Below are positions 45,239 through 54,636 of a stretch of 64,000 nt of DNA, piece by piece. A program made the position numbers and the translations under genes. The notes under the pieces are model-generated. The model saw only the letters and a program-made list of their open reading frames with translations, ran no database searches and had not been told where the DNA came from. Source of the stretch: Acinetobacter sp. Marseille-Q1618 (lineage in GTDB: Bacteria; Pseudomonadota; Gammaproteobacteria; Pseudomonadales; Moraxellaceae); contig NZ_CADDWJ010000001.1 of NCBI RefSeq assembly GCF_902809855.1, forward strand, positions 620,001-684,000, given 5' to 3'. Within the stretch, counting starts at the first letter, position 1; each line of letters starts with the position of its first letter.

Positions 45239-47404
45239 TTAGGCTTTGAGATTCACTGTATATAAGTGAGCAAAAGCTTTTAATAAACGTAACGACTCAT
45301 CTGTCTGATCTATATAGATAGTTTGATCTTCAACTTTCACTAACTTTTCAGCTTCAAAAAAAGTTAAAATATGTGTTATTTCAGTTGAAATTTCAGTTAC
45401 TTCCCATTTTAAAAAATAGGTATTTTTCAATTCAGGATAGAGTTGCAGCGCTGAATTTAACAATTCATCTTTACTGATTTTTTCAATGACAGGCTCTGTT
45501 TGTGCCGTCAAAATATATGCGACCAACGCAGGTAAAATCAGCGTATGCAAAATATTATTGCTGAAATATTTGAGTAAAGCTTCTTGTTGGTTACAGACCT
45601 TGAGCCAGCGTTCATTGTCATGTTCAATAAATTCAACTTGTTTCAGTTTGATCGCGTATTGAATAATTTCATGATTAGAAAGTGCAGTGATTTGCATTCT
45701 TTCATCATATTGATGATGTTTTAGCAATGACTTAAATTGTTCTAAGCGCAGTAATACATCACGCTCGGCAAGCGCATGAGTCGGGGCATTCAGTAATATG
45801 GTTGCCAATAAATTAACAGGATTGATCACTGCCGCTTTATTGATATTTTCTAAAATATCGTCAGCAACCTCATCCACAGCAAGTTTGACTGAGTCAGGTA
45901 ATTCTTCTTGTAAACCTACATGCGGAGGTACTTGATTTTTCTCTAAAATATCTTTGAGGAAAACAGGCTCACCAAAGTTAACATGTACCATTCCAAAAAC
46001 TTTTTCAATTTTTTGAATAGATTTGAGTAAGCCAAACAGCGATTCAGCTTGTTTTTTCTGTCCCCCCAGTTCTTTGATATAAGATGAACCTTCAAGTAAT
46101 TTTTCATAACCAAAATAAGTTGGAATAAAAGCAATTGGTTTACTATTGCCACGCAAATGACTTTGGATGGTCATGGCGAGCATGCCTTTTTTGGCAGGCA
46201 ACAATAGGCCTGTACGTGAGCGACCACCTTCAATAAAATATTCCAAAGGCGTATTTCGGCTGAGTAAACTATGCACATATTCTTTAAAAACAGCCGTATA
46301 CAGCGCATTACCACTAAAGCTACGGCGAATAAAATAAGCGCCCGCACCACGCATTAACTGTCCCACTACAGGCATATTTAAATTAATGCCTGCAGCAATA
46401 TGTGGCACCATTAAACCGCGTTTATAAATCACATAAGACAATAATAAATAGTCGATATGGCTACGATGACAAGGTGTGTAGACGATTTCATAATCTTTGG
46501 CGAGTTCACGTACCACTTCAAAATTATGAACTTGGATGCCATCGTAAAGCTGTGTCCATAATTTTGTTAATGCAATTTCAGCAAAACGCAGTGTTGAATA
46601 GGAAAAGTCTGAAACAATCTCATCTAGATATTTTTTAGCTAAATCTTCAGCGTGTTGTACACTGATTTTTTTATGAATACTTTCGGTTAAAACAGCTTCT
46701 TTGATCACATCCGAAGTCAATAATTTGTTAATGACATTACGACGATCTGATAAGTCTGGTCCTAAAATTGCTTCTTTGTATTGATTAAAGGATTGATTCA
46801 GTTGCGTCACCACATAATGGGCTGGTGCAAAGTTTGGGGCAACTTCAAGTGCTGTGTTGATTAATGCTCGTAAAGAAATGGCTTGATGAAATTCGATATA
46901 ATTTTCACGACCATAGAGCGTGATATTTAAAGCTTGTTTGATTCCTGTAGGTTTTGCCCAAGCATCCGCCATCAAGGCTTTGTACCAACTATCCTCATTT
47001 TCAGGCGCACGTCCCCATAAAATGGTCACAGGAACAAATAATACATCCTCATCAGCATGTTTGAGTAAATATTCCACTAAGCGAATCAATTTATCAGGAT
47101 AATAAGCTGAAGCATTGCTTTTTGATGATTCAAGCACTAAAAATGAGTCGTCTTCTTGTAACTCATTTAAAATCAAAGGTGCAAATGCAGAGTGTAAGGC
47201 TCTTTTTTCAGTTTCATTGTCAATTAAAACTTTATTAGATGTCGAATTATCTTGAATGACATAACAAACAGTCACATGGCTATCTTTTTCTTTTATTGTA
47301 TTTTCAAGTACTTGTGTATCACCAAGGACTTGAGGGCTGACAATTTTATCTAAAACTTTTTTGGTAAATTGACGATAAAATTTTTGATAAGCATTGTTTC
47401 CCAT
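45239..47404 (-). CDS. plsB: Glycerol-3-phosphate 1-O-acyltransferase
   Basis: First acylation step of phospholipid synthesis, membrane-bound. The H-x4-D acyltransferase motif is in CHRSHIDYLLLSY and the substrate-binding motif in FIEGGRSRTGLLLPAK; a further block GYEKLLEGSSYIKELGG follows. At 721 residues it is a little shorter than E. coli PlsB (about 807). Confidence 0.95.
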   Translation of the reverse strand: MGNNAYQKFYRQFTKKVLDKIVSPQVLGDTQVLENTIKEKDSHVTVCYVIQDNSTSNKVLIDNETEKRALHSAFAPLILNELQEDDSFLVLESSKSNASAYYPDKLIRLVEYLLKHADEDVLFVPVTILWGRAPENEDSWYKALMADAWAKPTGIKQALNITLYGRENYIEFHQAISLRALINTALEVAPNFAPAHYVVTQLNQSFNQYKEAILGPDLSDRRNVINKLLTSDVIKEAVLTESIHKKISVQHAEDLAKKYLDEIVSDFSYSTLRFAEIALTKLWTQLYDGIQVHNFEVVRELAKDYEIVYTPCHRSHIDYLLLSYVIYKRGLMVPHIAAGINLNMPVVGQLMRGAGAYFIRRSFSGNALYTAVFKEYVHSLLSRNTPLEYFIEGGRSRTGLLLPAKKGMLAMTIQSHLRGNSKPIAFIPTYFGYEKLLEGSSYIKELGGQKKQAESLFGLLKSIQKIEKVFGMVHVNFGEPVFLKDILEKNQVPPHVGLQEELPDSVKLAVDEVADDILENINKAAVINPVNLLATILLNAPTHALAERDVLLRLEQFKSLLKHHQYDERMQITALSNHEIIQYAIKLKQVEFIEHDNERWLKVCNQQEALLKYFSNNILHTLILPALVAYILTAQTEPVIEKISKDELLNSALQLYPELKNTYFLKWEVTEISTEITHILTFFEAEKLVKVEDQTIYIDQTDESLRLLKAFAHLYTVNLKA

Positions 47405-47545
47405 ATAAATCTCAATACTATTGCTTGATAAATTCTATTATGTCTAAATTGGCATTAAATGTATAAGACAATTTGCAGATTGCTAGCATAAACCTAATTT
47501 ATTCATCAAAAAAATGTTTCAATCTATAAAGTATACAAAAATTGG

Positions 47546-47606
47546 ATTTGTGAAAACTTTATAAAAACTAGGCTTTTGATTTTTATCAAATAAACATTTC
47601 ACAAAT
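47546..47606. repeat. 10-bp inverted repeat upstream of cysK
   Basis: ATTTGTGAAA at 47546-47555 and TTTCACAAAT at 47597-47606, 41 bases apart, about 100-150 bases before the cysK start. A shorter hairpin, TTTGAT-TTTT-ATCAAA, lies between the arms. Candidate regulatory element. Confidence 0.45.
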
Positions 47607-47702
47607 TTTTATAAATAAATCACTTTACTGAATATCAACCATGTGTAAAAAGGCGATATGATAGTTAAATACAGATTAATTTTAAAATTTAAGGAAAATC
47701 TC

Positions 47703-48701
47703 ATGGCGACTGATTCTACATTTCCACAAACTGAAAATTTAGGCATTGCTGTTTATGCCAATAATGCTGAAGCGATTGGCAATACACCCTTAGTACGTAT
47801 CAATCGTTTAGTATCAAATGCTGCAACTGTTTTAGCAAAAATTGAAAGCCGCAACCCAGCATTTTCTGTGAAAGACCGTGTGGGTGCGGCATTGGTTGAA
47901 GATGCTGAAAAAAGTGGAAAACTCAAAAAAGGAATGCATATTGTTGAGCCAACTAGTGGTAATACAGGAATTGCTTTGGCTTATGTTGCTGCTGCAAAAG
48001 GTTATGATATTACGCTGACCATGCCTGCAAGTATGAGTATCGAGCGTCGTAAGGTATTAAAAGCATTAGGTGCAAATCTAGTCTTGACTGAGCCTACTAA
48101 AGGCATGAAAGGGGCAGTAGATGAGGCGGTGCGTTTAGCAACAGAGCAGCCTGAATTGTATTATTTACCACAACAATTTGAAAACCCTGCCAATCCTAAA
48201 ATCCATGAAACGACGACAGGCCCAGAAATTTTTGCAGCAACGGGTGGAAAAGTCGATATCCTTGTGGCTGGGGTTGGGACTGGCGGTACGATCACAGGCA
48301 TTTCACGTTATTTTGAACAAGTAAAGAATCAGCCCATTTATTCTGTGGCAGTTGAACCTGCTGATTCTCCAATTATTGGACAAGCAAAACGTGGTGAAGA
48401 TTTAACTCCTGGCCCACACAAAATCCAAGGCATTGGCGCAAACTTTATTCCAAAAAACTTAGATTTAGACTTGGTAGATGAGGTAATCGCGATTGAAAAT
48501 CAAGAAGCGATTGATTTTGCACGTCAATCTGCAACTCAAGAAGGGATTTTTGTAGGTATCTCAAGTGGCGCAGCGTTGGCAGCAGCAGCGAAATTAGCTG
48601 CACGTCCTGAAAATGCTGGCAAAACCATTGTCGTAATTTTGCCAGATGCAGGTGAACGTTATTTATCTTCTGTGTTATTTGAAGATATTTCTGCTGAATG
48701 A
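47703..48701 (+). CDS. cysK: Cysteine synthase A
   Basis: PLP enzyme making cysteine from O-acetylserine and sulfide. The PLP Lys is K57 in [11 protein letters not shown]; the substrate loop [12 protein letters not shown] and the GTGGTITG phosphate loop are present. The ATG at 47703 has AAGGA eight bases upstream and gives 332 residues; a 15-codon upstream extension is unlikely. Confidence 0.95.
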   Translation: MATDSTFPQTENLGIAVYANNAEAIGNTPLVRINRLVSNAATVLAKIESRNPAFSVKDRVGAALVEDAEKSGKLKKGMHIVEPTSGNTGIALAYVAAAKGYDITLTMPASMSIERRKVLKALGANLVLTEPTKGMKGAVDEAVRLATEQPELYYLPQQFENPANPKIHETTTGPEIFAATGGKVDILVAGVGTGGTITGISRYFEQVKNQPIYSVAVEPADSPIIGQAKRGEDLTPGPHKIQGIGANFIPKNLDLDLVDEVIAIENQEAIDFARQSATQEGIFVGISSGAALAAAAKLAARPENAGKTIVVILPDAGERYLSSVLFEDISAE

Positions 48702-48720
48702 TTCGATTATAAATTAAACT

Positions 48721-48777
48721 AAGCCTATTGATTTTATATTATTGAAAAATAATAAGTAAAATTAATAGGCTTTTTTG
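48721..48777 (+). terminator. Long terminator after cysK
   Basis: AAGCCTATT / AATAGGCTT outer stem continues through a mostly paired AT-rich inner stem to a GAAA-type loop, then six T. A strong terminator. Confidence 0.85.
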
Positions 48778-48926
48778 TGCTTTGATGACAGTTGAGAAAT
48801 ATATTTTTAATGAAAAAAATAAGAGATAAAAGTATAGAAATAACAATGAAAAACACCCTTAAAATCTACTTTTTACAAATAAATTAAGCTAAAATTTCGA
48901 CAAATTTTCATAAAATAGAAAAAACG

Positions 48927-49400
48927 ATGTATACAAAGACTTATGCCTTGATTAGTACGCTGATGCTTAGTTTAATATCTATGCAAGGCTTTGCTAAACA
49001 AACAGAAATAGATCCCTCGCTCATCGCAGGCGAATGGATGTGTACACAAGAAATCAAAAATAACAATGTCATAATCCAGTCTAATGATCAGTATTATGAA
49101 AATGGAACATATTTTTCTGATTCTAAGATTCAGTTTGGAAATGATACAAAAACGATTCATACTCAAATGAAAACAAAAAGTGCATGGGCATTAGATGAGA
49201 ATCAGATACTTGTTTTTAGCAAGACTAAACTTTTAAAAGTAGATTCTGATGATAAAACCTATGAAAAAGCGCTAGAGAAAGAATATGAGCAATATCCAAA
49301 TGCTGAAGCTAAAATTTTAGAGTTGAATAAAAAGAAAATGCGTTTAGAAGTGACCAAGCCTTTTAAAGTATTAGAACCTATTGAATGTACACGAAAATAA
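48927..49400 (+). CDS. Unknown exported protein
   Basis: 157 residues. A signal peptide ends at about residue 23 (SLISMQGFA, then KQTEID). The mature part has two Cys, in GEWMCTQE near the start and PIECTRK at the end, which could form a disulfide. The GEWMC...IECT layout resembles small periplasmic proteins of unknown function. No family identified. It lies between the cysK terminator and a 10-bp hairpin. Confidence 0.75.
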   Translation: MYTKTYALISTLMLSLISMQGFAKQTEIDPSLIAGEWMCTQEIKNNNVIIQSNDQYYENGTYFSDSKIQFGNDTKTIHTQMKTKSAWALDENQILVFSKTKLLKVDSDDKTYEKALEKEYEQYPNAEAKILELNKKKMRLEVTKPFKVLEPIECTRK

Positions 49401-49489
49401 AAATGCTAAAATAATCTATCTGATTTATTATTTTAGAGTTTTTGTTTTTATAATAAATACTTATAAGAACTTATTCTGTGATAGGCAGC

Positions 49490-49512
49490 ATCAGAGGAAA
49501 GATTCCTCTGAT
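49490..49512. terminator. Hairpin between the exported protein and nitroreductase genes
   Basis: ATCAGAGGAA / TTCCTCTGAT, 10-bp perfect stem with a 3-base loop between convergent genes. No long T-run. Confidence 0.6.
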
Positions 49513-49524
49513 TATGCTAGATAT

Positions 49525-50178
49525 TTAAAGTTTAGTAAAAATCTCTTGGGTATTTAAACGGGATTTTGGTAGCTTTGCATTAAAATCCTGTTCACTACGA
49601 TAACCCAAAGTCAGTAAAACGGAAGGGATAAGCCCTTTTTCTGTTAATCCCAATTCCTCAGTAATAATTTCTTCATTAAAACCGCCAATCGGTGTGGCAT
49701 CAATTCCTTCAATTCCTGCTGCTAATAATGCTTGCCCAAGTGCGATAAAAGTTTGATTTTCTGCCCAACGTTGAATATCACCTTTTTCGTTGCGGTAATA
49801 ATCAACATAACCTGTACGGCTGTCTTTTTGTCCTTGTTTAGCGGTGTCATCTTTAAAACGACCACTGCGATCATCTTGTGCGAGTAAATTATCAAGATGC
49901 TGTTCAGAAATATCAGCTTGGGTACAAAAAACAATGGTATGGGATGAGTCTAAAACTTTGGCTGCATTATAGGCGTATTTTCCAACCAAAGCTTTTGCAA
50001 TACGTTGTTTAGCTTCATCATGATCTGCAATAAAAAAATGCCACGGTTGGATATTAATAGAAGAAGGGCTTAGACGTAAGATTTCGAGTAAACGTTGAAA
50101 TTTTTCTTGAGGAATTTTTTGAGTGGCATCATATGCTTTGGTGGTATAACGTTTTTGAGCAATCTTGAGCAAATCCAT
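49525..50178 (-). CDS. nfsB: NAD(P)H nitroreductase, NfsB-like
   Basis: FMN-dependent nitroreductase of 217 residues. Blocks: AQKRYTTKAYDATQKI at the start, LRLSPSSINIQPWHFFIA (FMN binding), and the C-terminal GFNEEIITEELGL and LLTLGYRSEQDF. The family reduces nitroaromatics and quinones; the native substrate is unknown. Confidence 0.9.
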   Translation of the reverse strand: MDLLKIAQKRYTTKAYDATQKIPQEKFQRLLEILRLSPSSINIQPWHFFIADHDEAKQRIAKALVGKYAYNAAKVLDSSHTIVFCTQADISEQHLDNLLAQDDRSGRFKDDTAKQGQKDSRTGYVDYYRNEKGDIQRWAENQTFIALGQALLAAGIEGIDATPIGGFNEEIITEELGLTEKGLIPSVLLTLGYRSEQDFNAKLPKSRLNTQEIFTKL

Positions 50179-50388
50179 ACTTCAATCCCGTAAATTGATA
50201 ATGACTGATTTTACTTTAAACTTCATGTAAATGGGCAAAGAATTTTGCCAAAATGATTGTTTTAAATATTATAAGCTATTTTAGATTAAGACATTTTAGG
50301 CATGATGTCATATGAAATCTATATTGGCACTTTGATTTAATCAGCGTTTAATAAGCATGAAAGTATCATACCCTAAAGAGTGAAGTAT

Positions 50389-51186
50389 ATGATTGATTAT
50401 ACTAATCATTTTAAACAGAAATTAAAAACGCAACAGCAAATTGGTTTATGGGTAGGTTTAGCAGATGCTTATGGCACTGAAATTGCTGCAAATGTGGGTT
50501 ATGACTGGCTGTTGATCGATGGGGAACACGCACCAAGTGACTTAAGAACAACTTTATCGCAATTACAGAGCATTGCTGCTTATCCTTCACAAGCTGTTGT
50601 ACGTCCGCCGATTGGTAATGTGCAACTCATCAAGCAACTTTTGGACATCGGTGCGCAAACGTTGTTGATTCCTATGGTGGAAAGTGTTGAACAAGCGGAA
50701 TTAATGGTAAAAGCGGTGCGTTATCCGCCACAAGGCGTGCGAGGTGTGGGTGCTGCGTTGGCACGGGCAACGCGTTGGAACAGTATTCCTGATTATTATG
50801 CAACAGCACATGAAAATATTTGTTTATTGATTCAAATAGAATCAGTTGCAGGTTTGGCACATTTAGACGATATTTTAAATGTGGACGGTATTGATGGGAT
50901 ATTTATCGGTGCTGTAGATTTATCTGCAACGATGGGCTATCAAGGTGATCCAAATCATCCAGTGGTGCAAAAAGTAGTGATGGATGCGATTCAACGAATT
51001 CGTGTTGCTGGTAAAGCCGCAGGAATACTTTCAACTCAGCATGAAGCGACACAAAAGTATTTAGACTTAGGGACTGAGTTTGTAGCGGTAGGCGTAGATA
51101 CCAGTGTATTGATGAATTCACTCAGTGAACTATTAGCTAAATATAAAAAAGATTATAAAATATACAATAAATCAAATGGTTATTGA
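50389..51186 (+). CDS. HpcH/HpaI-family aldolase
   Basis: Class II pyruvate-type aldolase of 265 residues, related to 4-hydroxy-2-oxoheptanedioate and 2-keto-3-deoxyglucarate aldolases. Blocks: YDWLLIDGEHAPSD (acid/base and metal Glu), TLLIPMVESVEQAE, PPQGVRGVG, CLLIQIESVAG and GIFIGAVDLSA. The ATG at 50389 is used; a GTG nine bases earlier is in frame. No partner pathway genes are adjacent, so the substrate is unknown. Confidence 0.85.
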   Translation: MIDYTNHFKQKLKTQQQIGLWVGLADAYGTEIAANVGYDWLLIDGEHAPSDLRTTLSQLQSIAAYPSQAVVRPPIGNVQLIKQLLDIGAQTLLIPMVESVEQAELMVKAVRYPPQGVRGVGAALARATRWNSIPDYYATAHENICLLIQIESVAGLAHLDDILNVDGIDGIFIGAVDLSATMGYQGDPNHPVVQKVVMDAIQRIRVAGKAAGILSTQHEATQKYLDLGTEFVAVGVDTSVLMNSLSELLAKYKKDYKIYNKSNGY

Positions 51187-51585
51187 TGATATTTGTTGTT
51201 CAAAAGATTAAAATGAGTGTACATGCATTTTAAATCAGCAATATAAGAAATAAAGTGCATGTAAAATCATGAAAATCACATATTTTTCTTAAGTTTTTAT
51301 GCAATATCTTGATATAATTGTGATTAAATTCACAACTTTTTTGTAAAGTCATCAAAATGGGGGATGACTGTATAAAGTGAATAAACTTAATCAGCTGATT
51401 TTCATTAGGGTAGATCAATCTAACTATGGCTTATATTTGCTGCTAGTTATTTGTTATTTAAGTTTATTTTTTCAAAAAGTAGTGAAATTTTTCTATTTTC
51501 AGGTATAGTGCAACCAAATTTATTCATTATTATAAATTGCTGTTTCTATATCGAATTTCAGCAAGAATTTAGCAGAGAAAATTGT
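51187..51585. other. Intergenic region upstream of the exported protein at 51.6 kb
   Basis: About 400 AT-rich bases. A CRP/Vfr-like site at 51319-51334 is listed separately. A frame is open from 51451 but its first 45 codons are not supported. No other gene seen. Confidence 0.5.
51319..51334. promoter_or_regulatory. CRP/Vfr-like binding site
   Basis: TGTGA-TTAAAT-TCACA: perfect CRP-type half-sites with the standard 6-base spacer. It lies about 250 bases before the start codon at 51586, a distance that leaves room for a promoter in between. Acinetobacter has a Vfr/CRP homologue; binding is inferred. Confidence 0.55.
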
Positions 51586-52125
51586 ATGCTTAACAATACA
51601 TTACGATTGGGGTCGTTAATTTTTTTTATTTCAGGGGTTGCTACAACACAAGTAAATGCCGCTGATGATCAATTATCTTCTTTGATTACCAAAGTAAGTA
51701 GTCAAGCAAAAAGTGATGCAATTACGGATGTAGAAAATAAATTATTGGGGCGCGCAAGTTGGAAGATTAAATGCCAATATAAAGCATTTGACGATATTAA
51801 AGCTTGCGTAATGAGCAAAGGTCCGATTTCGGTTTTACATTTAAATAATCAATATATTGTGAATATTGGTGAAAAACATGAAAAAAATAGCATTGCCTAT
51901 GTGCGCATAGACCAAGGAAATACTTTACAAGAACGTGAAGGATTATTTAGAAATGCCAATGGTGTTATTGGACAATTAAAACGTGGCAATTTTGCTTTTA
52001 CTCGTTATCAAAAAGCCAAAAATCAACAAATCGAGAATAAGATTTCGCTTACAGGTTTTACTGATGCGTTTAATGATATGGAAGCACAATTTTCAAAACT
52101 TGGTGATGATAAAAATAAGTTTTAA
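51586..52125 (+). CDS. Unknown exported protein
   Basis: 179 residues with a signal peptide (SLIFFISGVATTQVNA, cleaved before ADDQL). The mature part has two Cys in KCQYKAFDDIKACVMSKG, a possible disulfide, and is otherwise hydrophilic. No family recognised. ATG 51586 is preferred to an open upstream start at 51451, because it places the signal peptide at the N-terminus. Confidence 0.72.
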   Translation: MLNNTLRLGSLIFFISGVATTQVNAADDQLSSLITKVSSQAKSDAITDVENKLLGRASWKIKCQYKAFDDIKACVMSKGPISVLHLNNQYIVNIGEKHEKNSIAYVRIDQGNTLQEREGLFRNANGVIGQLKRGNFAFTRYQKAKNQQIENKISLTGFTDAFNDMEAQFSKLGDDKNKF

Positions 52126-52138
52126 AATTATTTAAATG

Positions 52139-52168
52139 AAAGCCTTAATATATGAAAATTAAGGCTTT
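52139..52168. terminator. Bidirectional terminator
   Basis: AAAGCCTTAAT / ATTAAGGCTTT, 11-bp perfect stem with an 8-base loop between convergent genes. Confidence 0.78.
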
Positions 52169-52173
52169 TATAA

Positions 52174-52593
52174 TTAATATGCATATTTTAGATCAGTATA
52201 TTTGGTCAAAGACATTTCAACATGATCTTCAATAAATTTTTTAATATCTTCTGGTGACATAGCTTTACCTTGATTGGTAATCACATGTTCAGAAGGCGTT
52301 TGACCTGAAACAGTAAGACGATAAACAAAATTACGTGCAATTTGATATGTCTCATTTTGTTTAACAATACAAGTACTATATAAATAAGTATGTTCTAAGT
52401 TGAGATCAGTATGAGAAAAAATGAATTGTTCAAATAACTTAAGTGCTTTACCATCTTCTAAATTCTTTAATTCTTCAATAATTGCTTTTTCATGATGAAT
52501 ATCATAGCGTTCAGAAATAGCTTGACCATCAATTAATAGGGCGACTTTGTCATCTGCATGTTCAATGACGGTAATATTGCTAAAGTTAGACAT
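52174..52593 (-). CDS. Unknown cytoplasmic protein
   Basis: 139 residues, no signal peptide or membrane segment. Hydrophilic, with AIIEELKNLEDGKALKLFEQ and SPEDIKKFIEDHVEM regions likely helical. No family recognised. It lies alone between a terminator and the sulfide operon. Confidence 0.65.
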   Translation of the reverse strand: MSNFSNITVIEHADDKVALLIDGQAISERYDIHHEKAIIEELKNLEDGKALKLFEQFIFSHTDLNLEHTYLYSTCIVKQNETYQIARNFVYRLTVSGQTPSEHVITNQGKAMSPEDIKKFIEDHVEMSLTKYTDLKYAY

Positions 52594-52767
52594 GGAAAAC
52601 TCATGATTTAAAAAAGAATACGCAGAAGTATCTTAGAAATCATCTTAAAATCAAAGTCACCCCAAAGATAAAAGTCTAAATATTCAACAATAAGATTATC
52701 TTAAAAGAATATTTTTAAACTGATATGGTGTTATTTTTATCATACTAATTTATTTTCTCTGGTGTTT

Positions 52768-52791
52768 GAATATCCGGATATGCTTATATTC
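52768..52791. promoter_or_regulatory. Palindrome upstream of the sulfide operon
   Basis: ATATCCGGATAT (52770-52781) is a perfect palindrome. GAATAT at 52768 and ATATTC at 52786 form a wider dyad. It lies about 130 bases before the operon start. Confidence 0.45.
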
Positions 52792-52870
52792 TGTTTCGCT
52801 TTGAGAGGAATAATGTTTTATGAAAATGGCTACGATTAATTAACATTATCCTATTTTAAAATATAGTTAA

Positions 52871-52895
52871 ATAATATATTATAAAAACATATAAT
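52871..52895 (+). promoter_or_regulatory. Promoter with AT-rich palindrome for the sulfide operon
   Basis: TATAAT at 52890-52895 is a perfect -10 box, 19 bases before the ATG. The palindrome ATAATATATTAT (52871-52882) overlaps the spacer region. An ArsR/BigR-type repressor often sits on such a site in sulfide operons; none is encoded nearby. The -35 (TTAAAT at 52867) is weak. Confidence 0.5.
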
Positions 52896-52914
52896 GTTTA
52901 TTGAGTAATCAAAT

Positions 52915-53328
52915 ATGCACGCATATTTAAATGCCTTTTTGGGCGGTGCGCTTTTAGGTGTCGCTGTCGTTGGCTATTTATATGTTAACGGTAGAATTGC
53001 GGGAATTAGTGGACTGGTTGGACAACTTTTTAATAAAGAAGCTTTGTTCCAACGACCTGCAACATGGTTTTTATTGGGTTTATTTCTTATCCCATTTGTT
53101 TATGGACTATTTTTTAACCCTCAAATTGAGATCCACGCATCGCCATTGGCAATGATAATTGCAGGTGTTCTAGTTGGATTTGGCACACGTTTAGGTTCTG
53201 GCTGTACCAGTGGGCATGGTATTTGTGGGATGAGCCGACTTTCAACACGTTCAATGGTGGCTACAAGTTTATTTATGCTTGCTGGTTTTATTACGGTTTA
53301 CATCATGCGCCATGTACTAGGACTATAA
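52915..53328 (+). CDS. YeeE/YedE-type sulfur transporter half, first subunit
   Basis: 137-residue membrane protein with the family's G-x-x-x-G-C motif in GFGTRLGSGCTSGHGICGMSRLS. Such paired half-size YeeE proteins (PmpA/PmpB type) move reduced sulfur species across the inner membrane. Three base pairs separate it from its partner gene. Confidence 0.88.
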   Translation: MHAYLNAFLGGALLGVAVVGYLYVNGRIAGISGLVGQLFNKEALFQRPATWFLLGLFLIPFVYGLFFNPQIEIHASPLAMIIAGVLVGFGTRLGSGCTSGHGICGMSRLSTRSMVATSLFMLAGFITVYIMRHVLGL

Positions 53329-53330
53329 TC

Positions 53331-53744
53331 ATGAAAAATATTTTAGCTTTTATTTTTGGTGGCTTATTTTCAATAGGTTTGATGTGGTCAGGCATGGCAA
53401 ATCCTGAAAATGTACTCAGTTTTTTAGACTTATTTGGTAAGTGGAATGCCAGTTTGATGTTTGTCATGATTGGTGCAATTTGTGTCGCATTTATTCCATT
53501 TCAAAAGGCTATTCGTAAGCCTGTAACCCTATTTAATGAAAAAATTGAATTGCCTATCTCTCAGCAAATTGACAAACGTTTATGTATAGGTGCTTTAATT
53601 TTTGGGATTGGTTGGGGAATTGCTGGAATTTGTCCAGCGCCTGCTTTTACTTTGATTGGTTTAGGTTATTATCAAGCAATCTATTTCATTGCCGCAATGT
53701 TCTTCGGCGTGTGGTTACATCGAAAATTTGTTGGAGTAAAATGA
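53331..53744 (+). CDS. YeeE/YedE-type sulfur transporter half, second subunit
   Basis: 137 residues, partner of the previous gene, with the Cys motif FGIGWGIAGICPAPAFTLIG. Hydrophobic throughout. The ATG at 53331 (MKNILAFIFGG) follows the previous stop by two bases; a longer in-frame extension overlaps the previous gene and is not used. One base separates its stop from the dioxygenase gene. Confidence 0.88.
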   Translation: MKNILAFIFGGLFSIGLMWSGMANPENVLSFLDLFGKWNASLMFVMIGAICVAFIPFQKAIRKPVTLFNEKIELPISQQIDKRLCIGALIFGIGWGIAGICPAPAFTLIGLGYYQAIYFIAAMFFGVWLHRKFVGVK

Positions 53745-53745
53745 T

Positions 53746-54615
53746 ATGCCAAAACCTGTTATTCAACATTTTTTTGATGAAAATACCAATACCTTTAGTT
53801 ATGTGGTTGCCGACCCAGAAACTTTACAATGCGCCATTATTGACAGTGTTTTAGATTATGATGCAGCTTCGGCAAGTACGCAAACCACCCATGCCGATTT
53901 GATCATTGCTTACGTTCAAGCACATGATTTTAAAGTACAATGGATTTTGGAAACGCATGTACATGCTGATCATCTCACAGCCTCTCAATATTTAAAGGAA
54001 AAATTGGGTGGTCAGATCGCAATGAGTGAAAAAATCAGTGAAGTACAAAAAGTTTTTACTGAAATTTATCATTTTAAAAATACTACACATTTCAACATTG
54101 CTTTTGATTATTTATTTGAAGCAGGTGAAACATTTCAAATTGGGCAACTTGAAGCTTATAGTATTGCGACGCCTGGACATACGCCTGCGTGTTTAAGCTA
54201 TGTCATCGAAGATTGTGTATTTGTCGGTGACACTTTGTTTATGTATGACTATGGTACGGCACGTTGTGATTTTCCTAAAGGTAGTGCATCACAACTATAT
54301 GATTCAATACAAAAAATATTTGCTTTGCCAGAACATTATCGCATATTTTTATGCCATGATTATTTACCAAGTACACGCACAGAATATCTGTGTGAAACAA
54401 GTGTAAGAGAGCAAAAATTAAAGAATATTCATGTGCATGAAGGCGTTAAAAAAGCAGATTTTGTCGCTATGCGAGAGCAACGTGATGCAACCCTAAGTAT
54501 GCCGCAATTAATCTTACCCGCGATCCAAATCAATATGGTTGCAGGACATTTTCCTGAACCTGAAGCAAATGGTGTACGTTATTTAAAAATTCCATTTAAT
54601 TATTTTAAATCTTAG
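53746..54615 (+). CDS. Persulfide dioxygenase, ETHE1-like metallo-beta-lactamase fold
   Basis: 289 residues. The metal-binding motif is ETHVHADHLTASQYL, with GHTPACLSYV, FVGDTLF and FLCHDYLP as the other ligands. The GNAT-free single-domain form oxidises glutathione persulfide to sulfite in sulfide detoxification. Cotranscription with the two YeeE proteins supports that role. 4-His/Asp motif order is complete. Confidence 0.88.
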   Translation: MPKPVIQHFFDENTNTFSYVVADPETLQCAIIDSVLDYDAASASTQTTHADLIIAYVQAHDFKVQWILETHVHADHLTASQYLKEKLGGQIAMSEKISEVQKVFTEIYHFKNTTHFNIAFDYLFEAGETFQIGQLEAYSIATPGHTPACLSYVIEDCVFVGDTLFMYDYGTARCDFPKGSASQLYDSIQKIFALPEHYRIFLCHDYLPSTRTEYLCETSVREQKLKNIHVHEGVKKADFVAMREQRDATLSMPQLILPAIQINMVAGHFPEPEANGVRYLKIPFNYFKS

Positions 54616-54636
54616 AAAATTCAATATATTAAGTAA

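Larger units (their letters stand above)
52594..52914. other. Regulatory interval upstream of the sulfide operon
   Basis: About 320 AT-rich bases between divergent genes, with no gene. It contains two palindromes and a perfect -10 hexamer, listed separately. Confidence 0.5.

Noticed and set aside
51389..51400. AATCAGCTGATT palindrome before the exported protein gene
   Set aside because: Twelve-base AT-rich dyads occur by chance in this AT-rich DNA; it shows no link to the CRP-like site.
52813..52839. Eight-codon leader-like frame before the sulfide operon, with AGAGG nearby
   Set aside because: Too short to distinguish from chance, upstream of the predicted promoter, and no attenuation structure follows.
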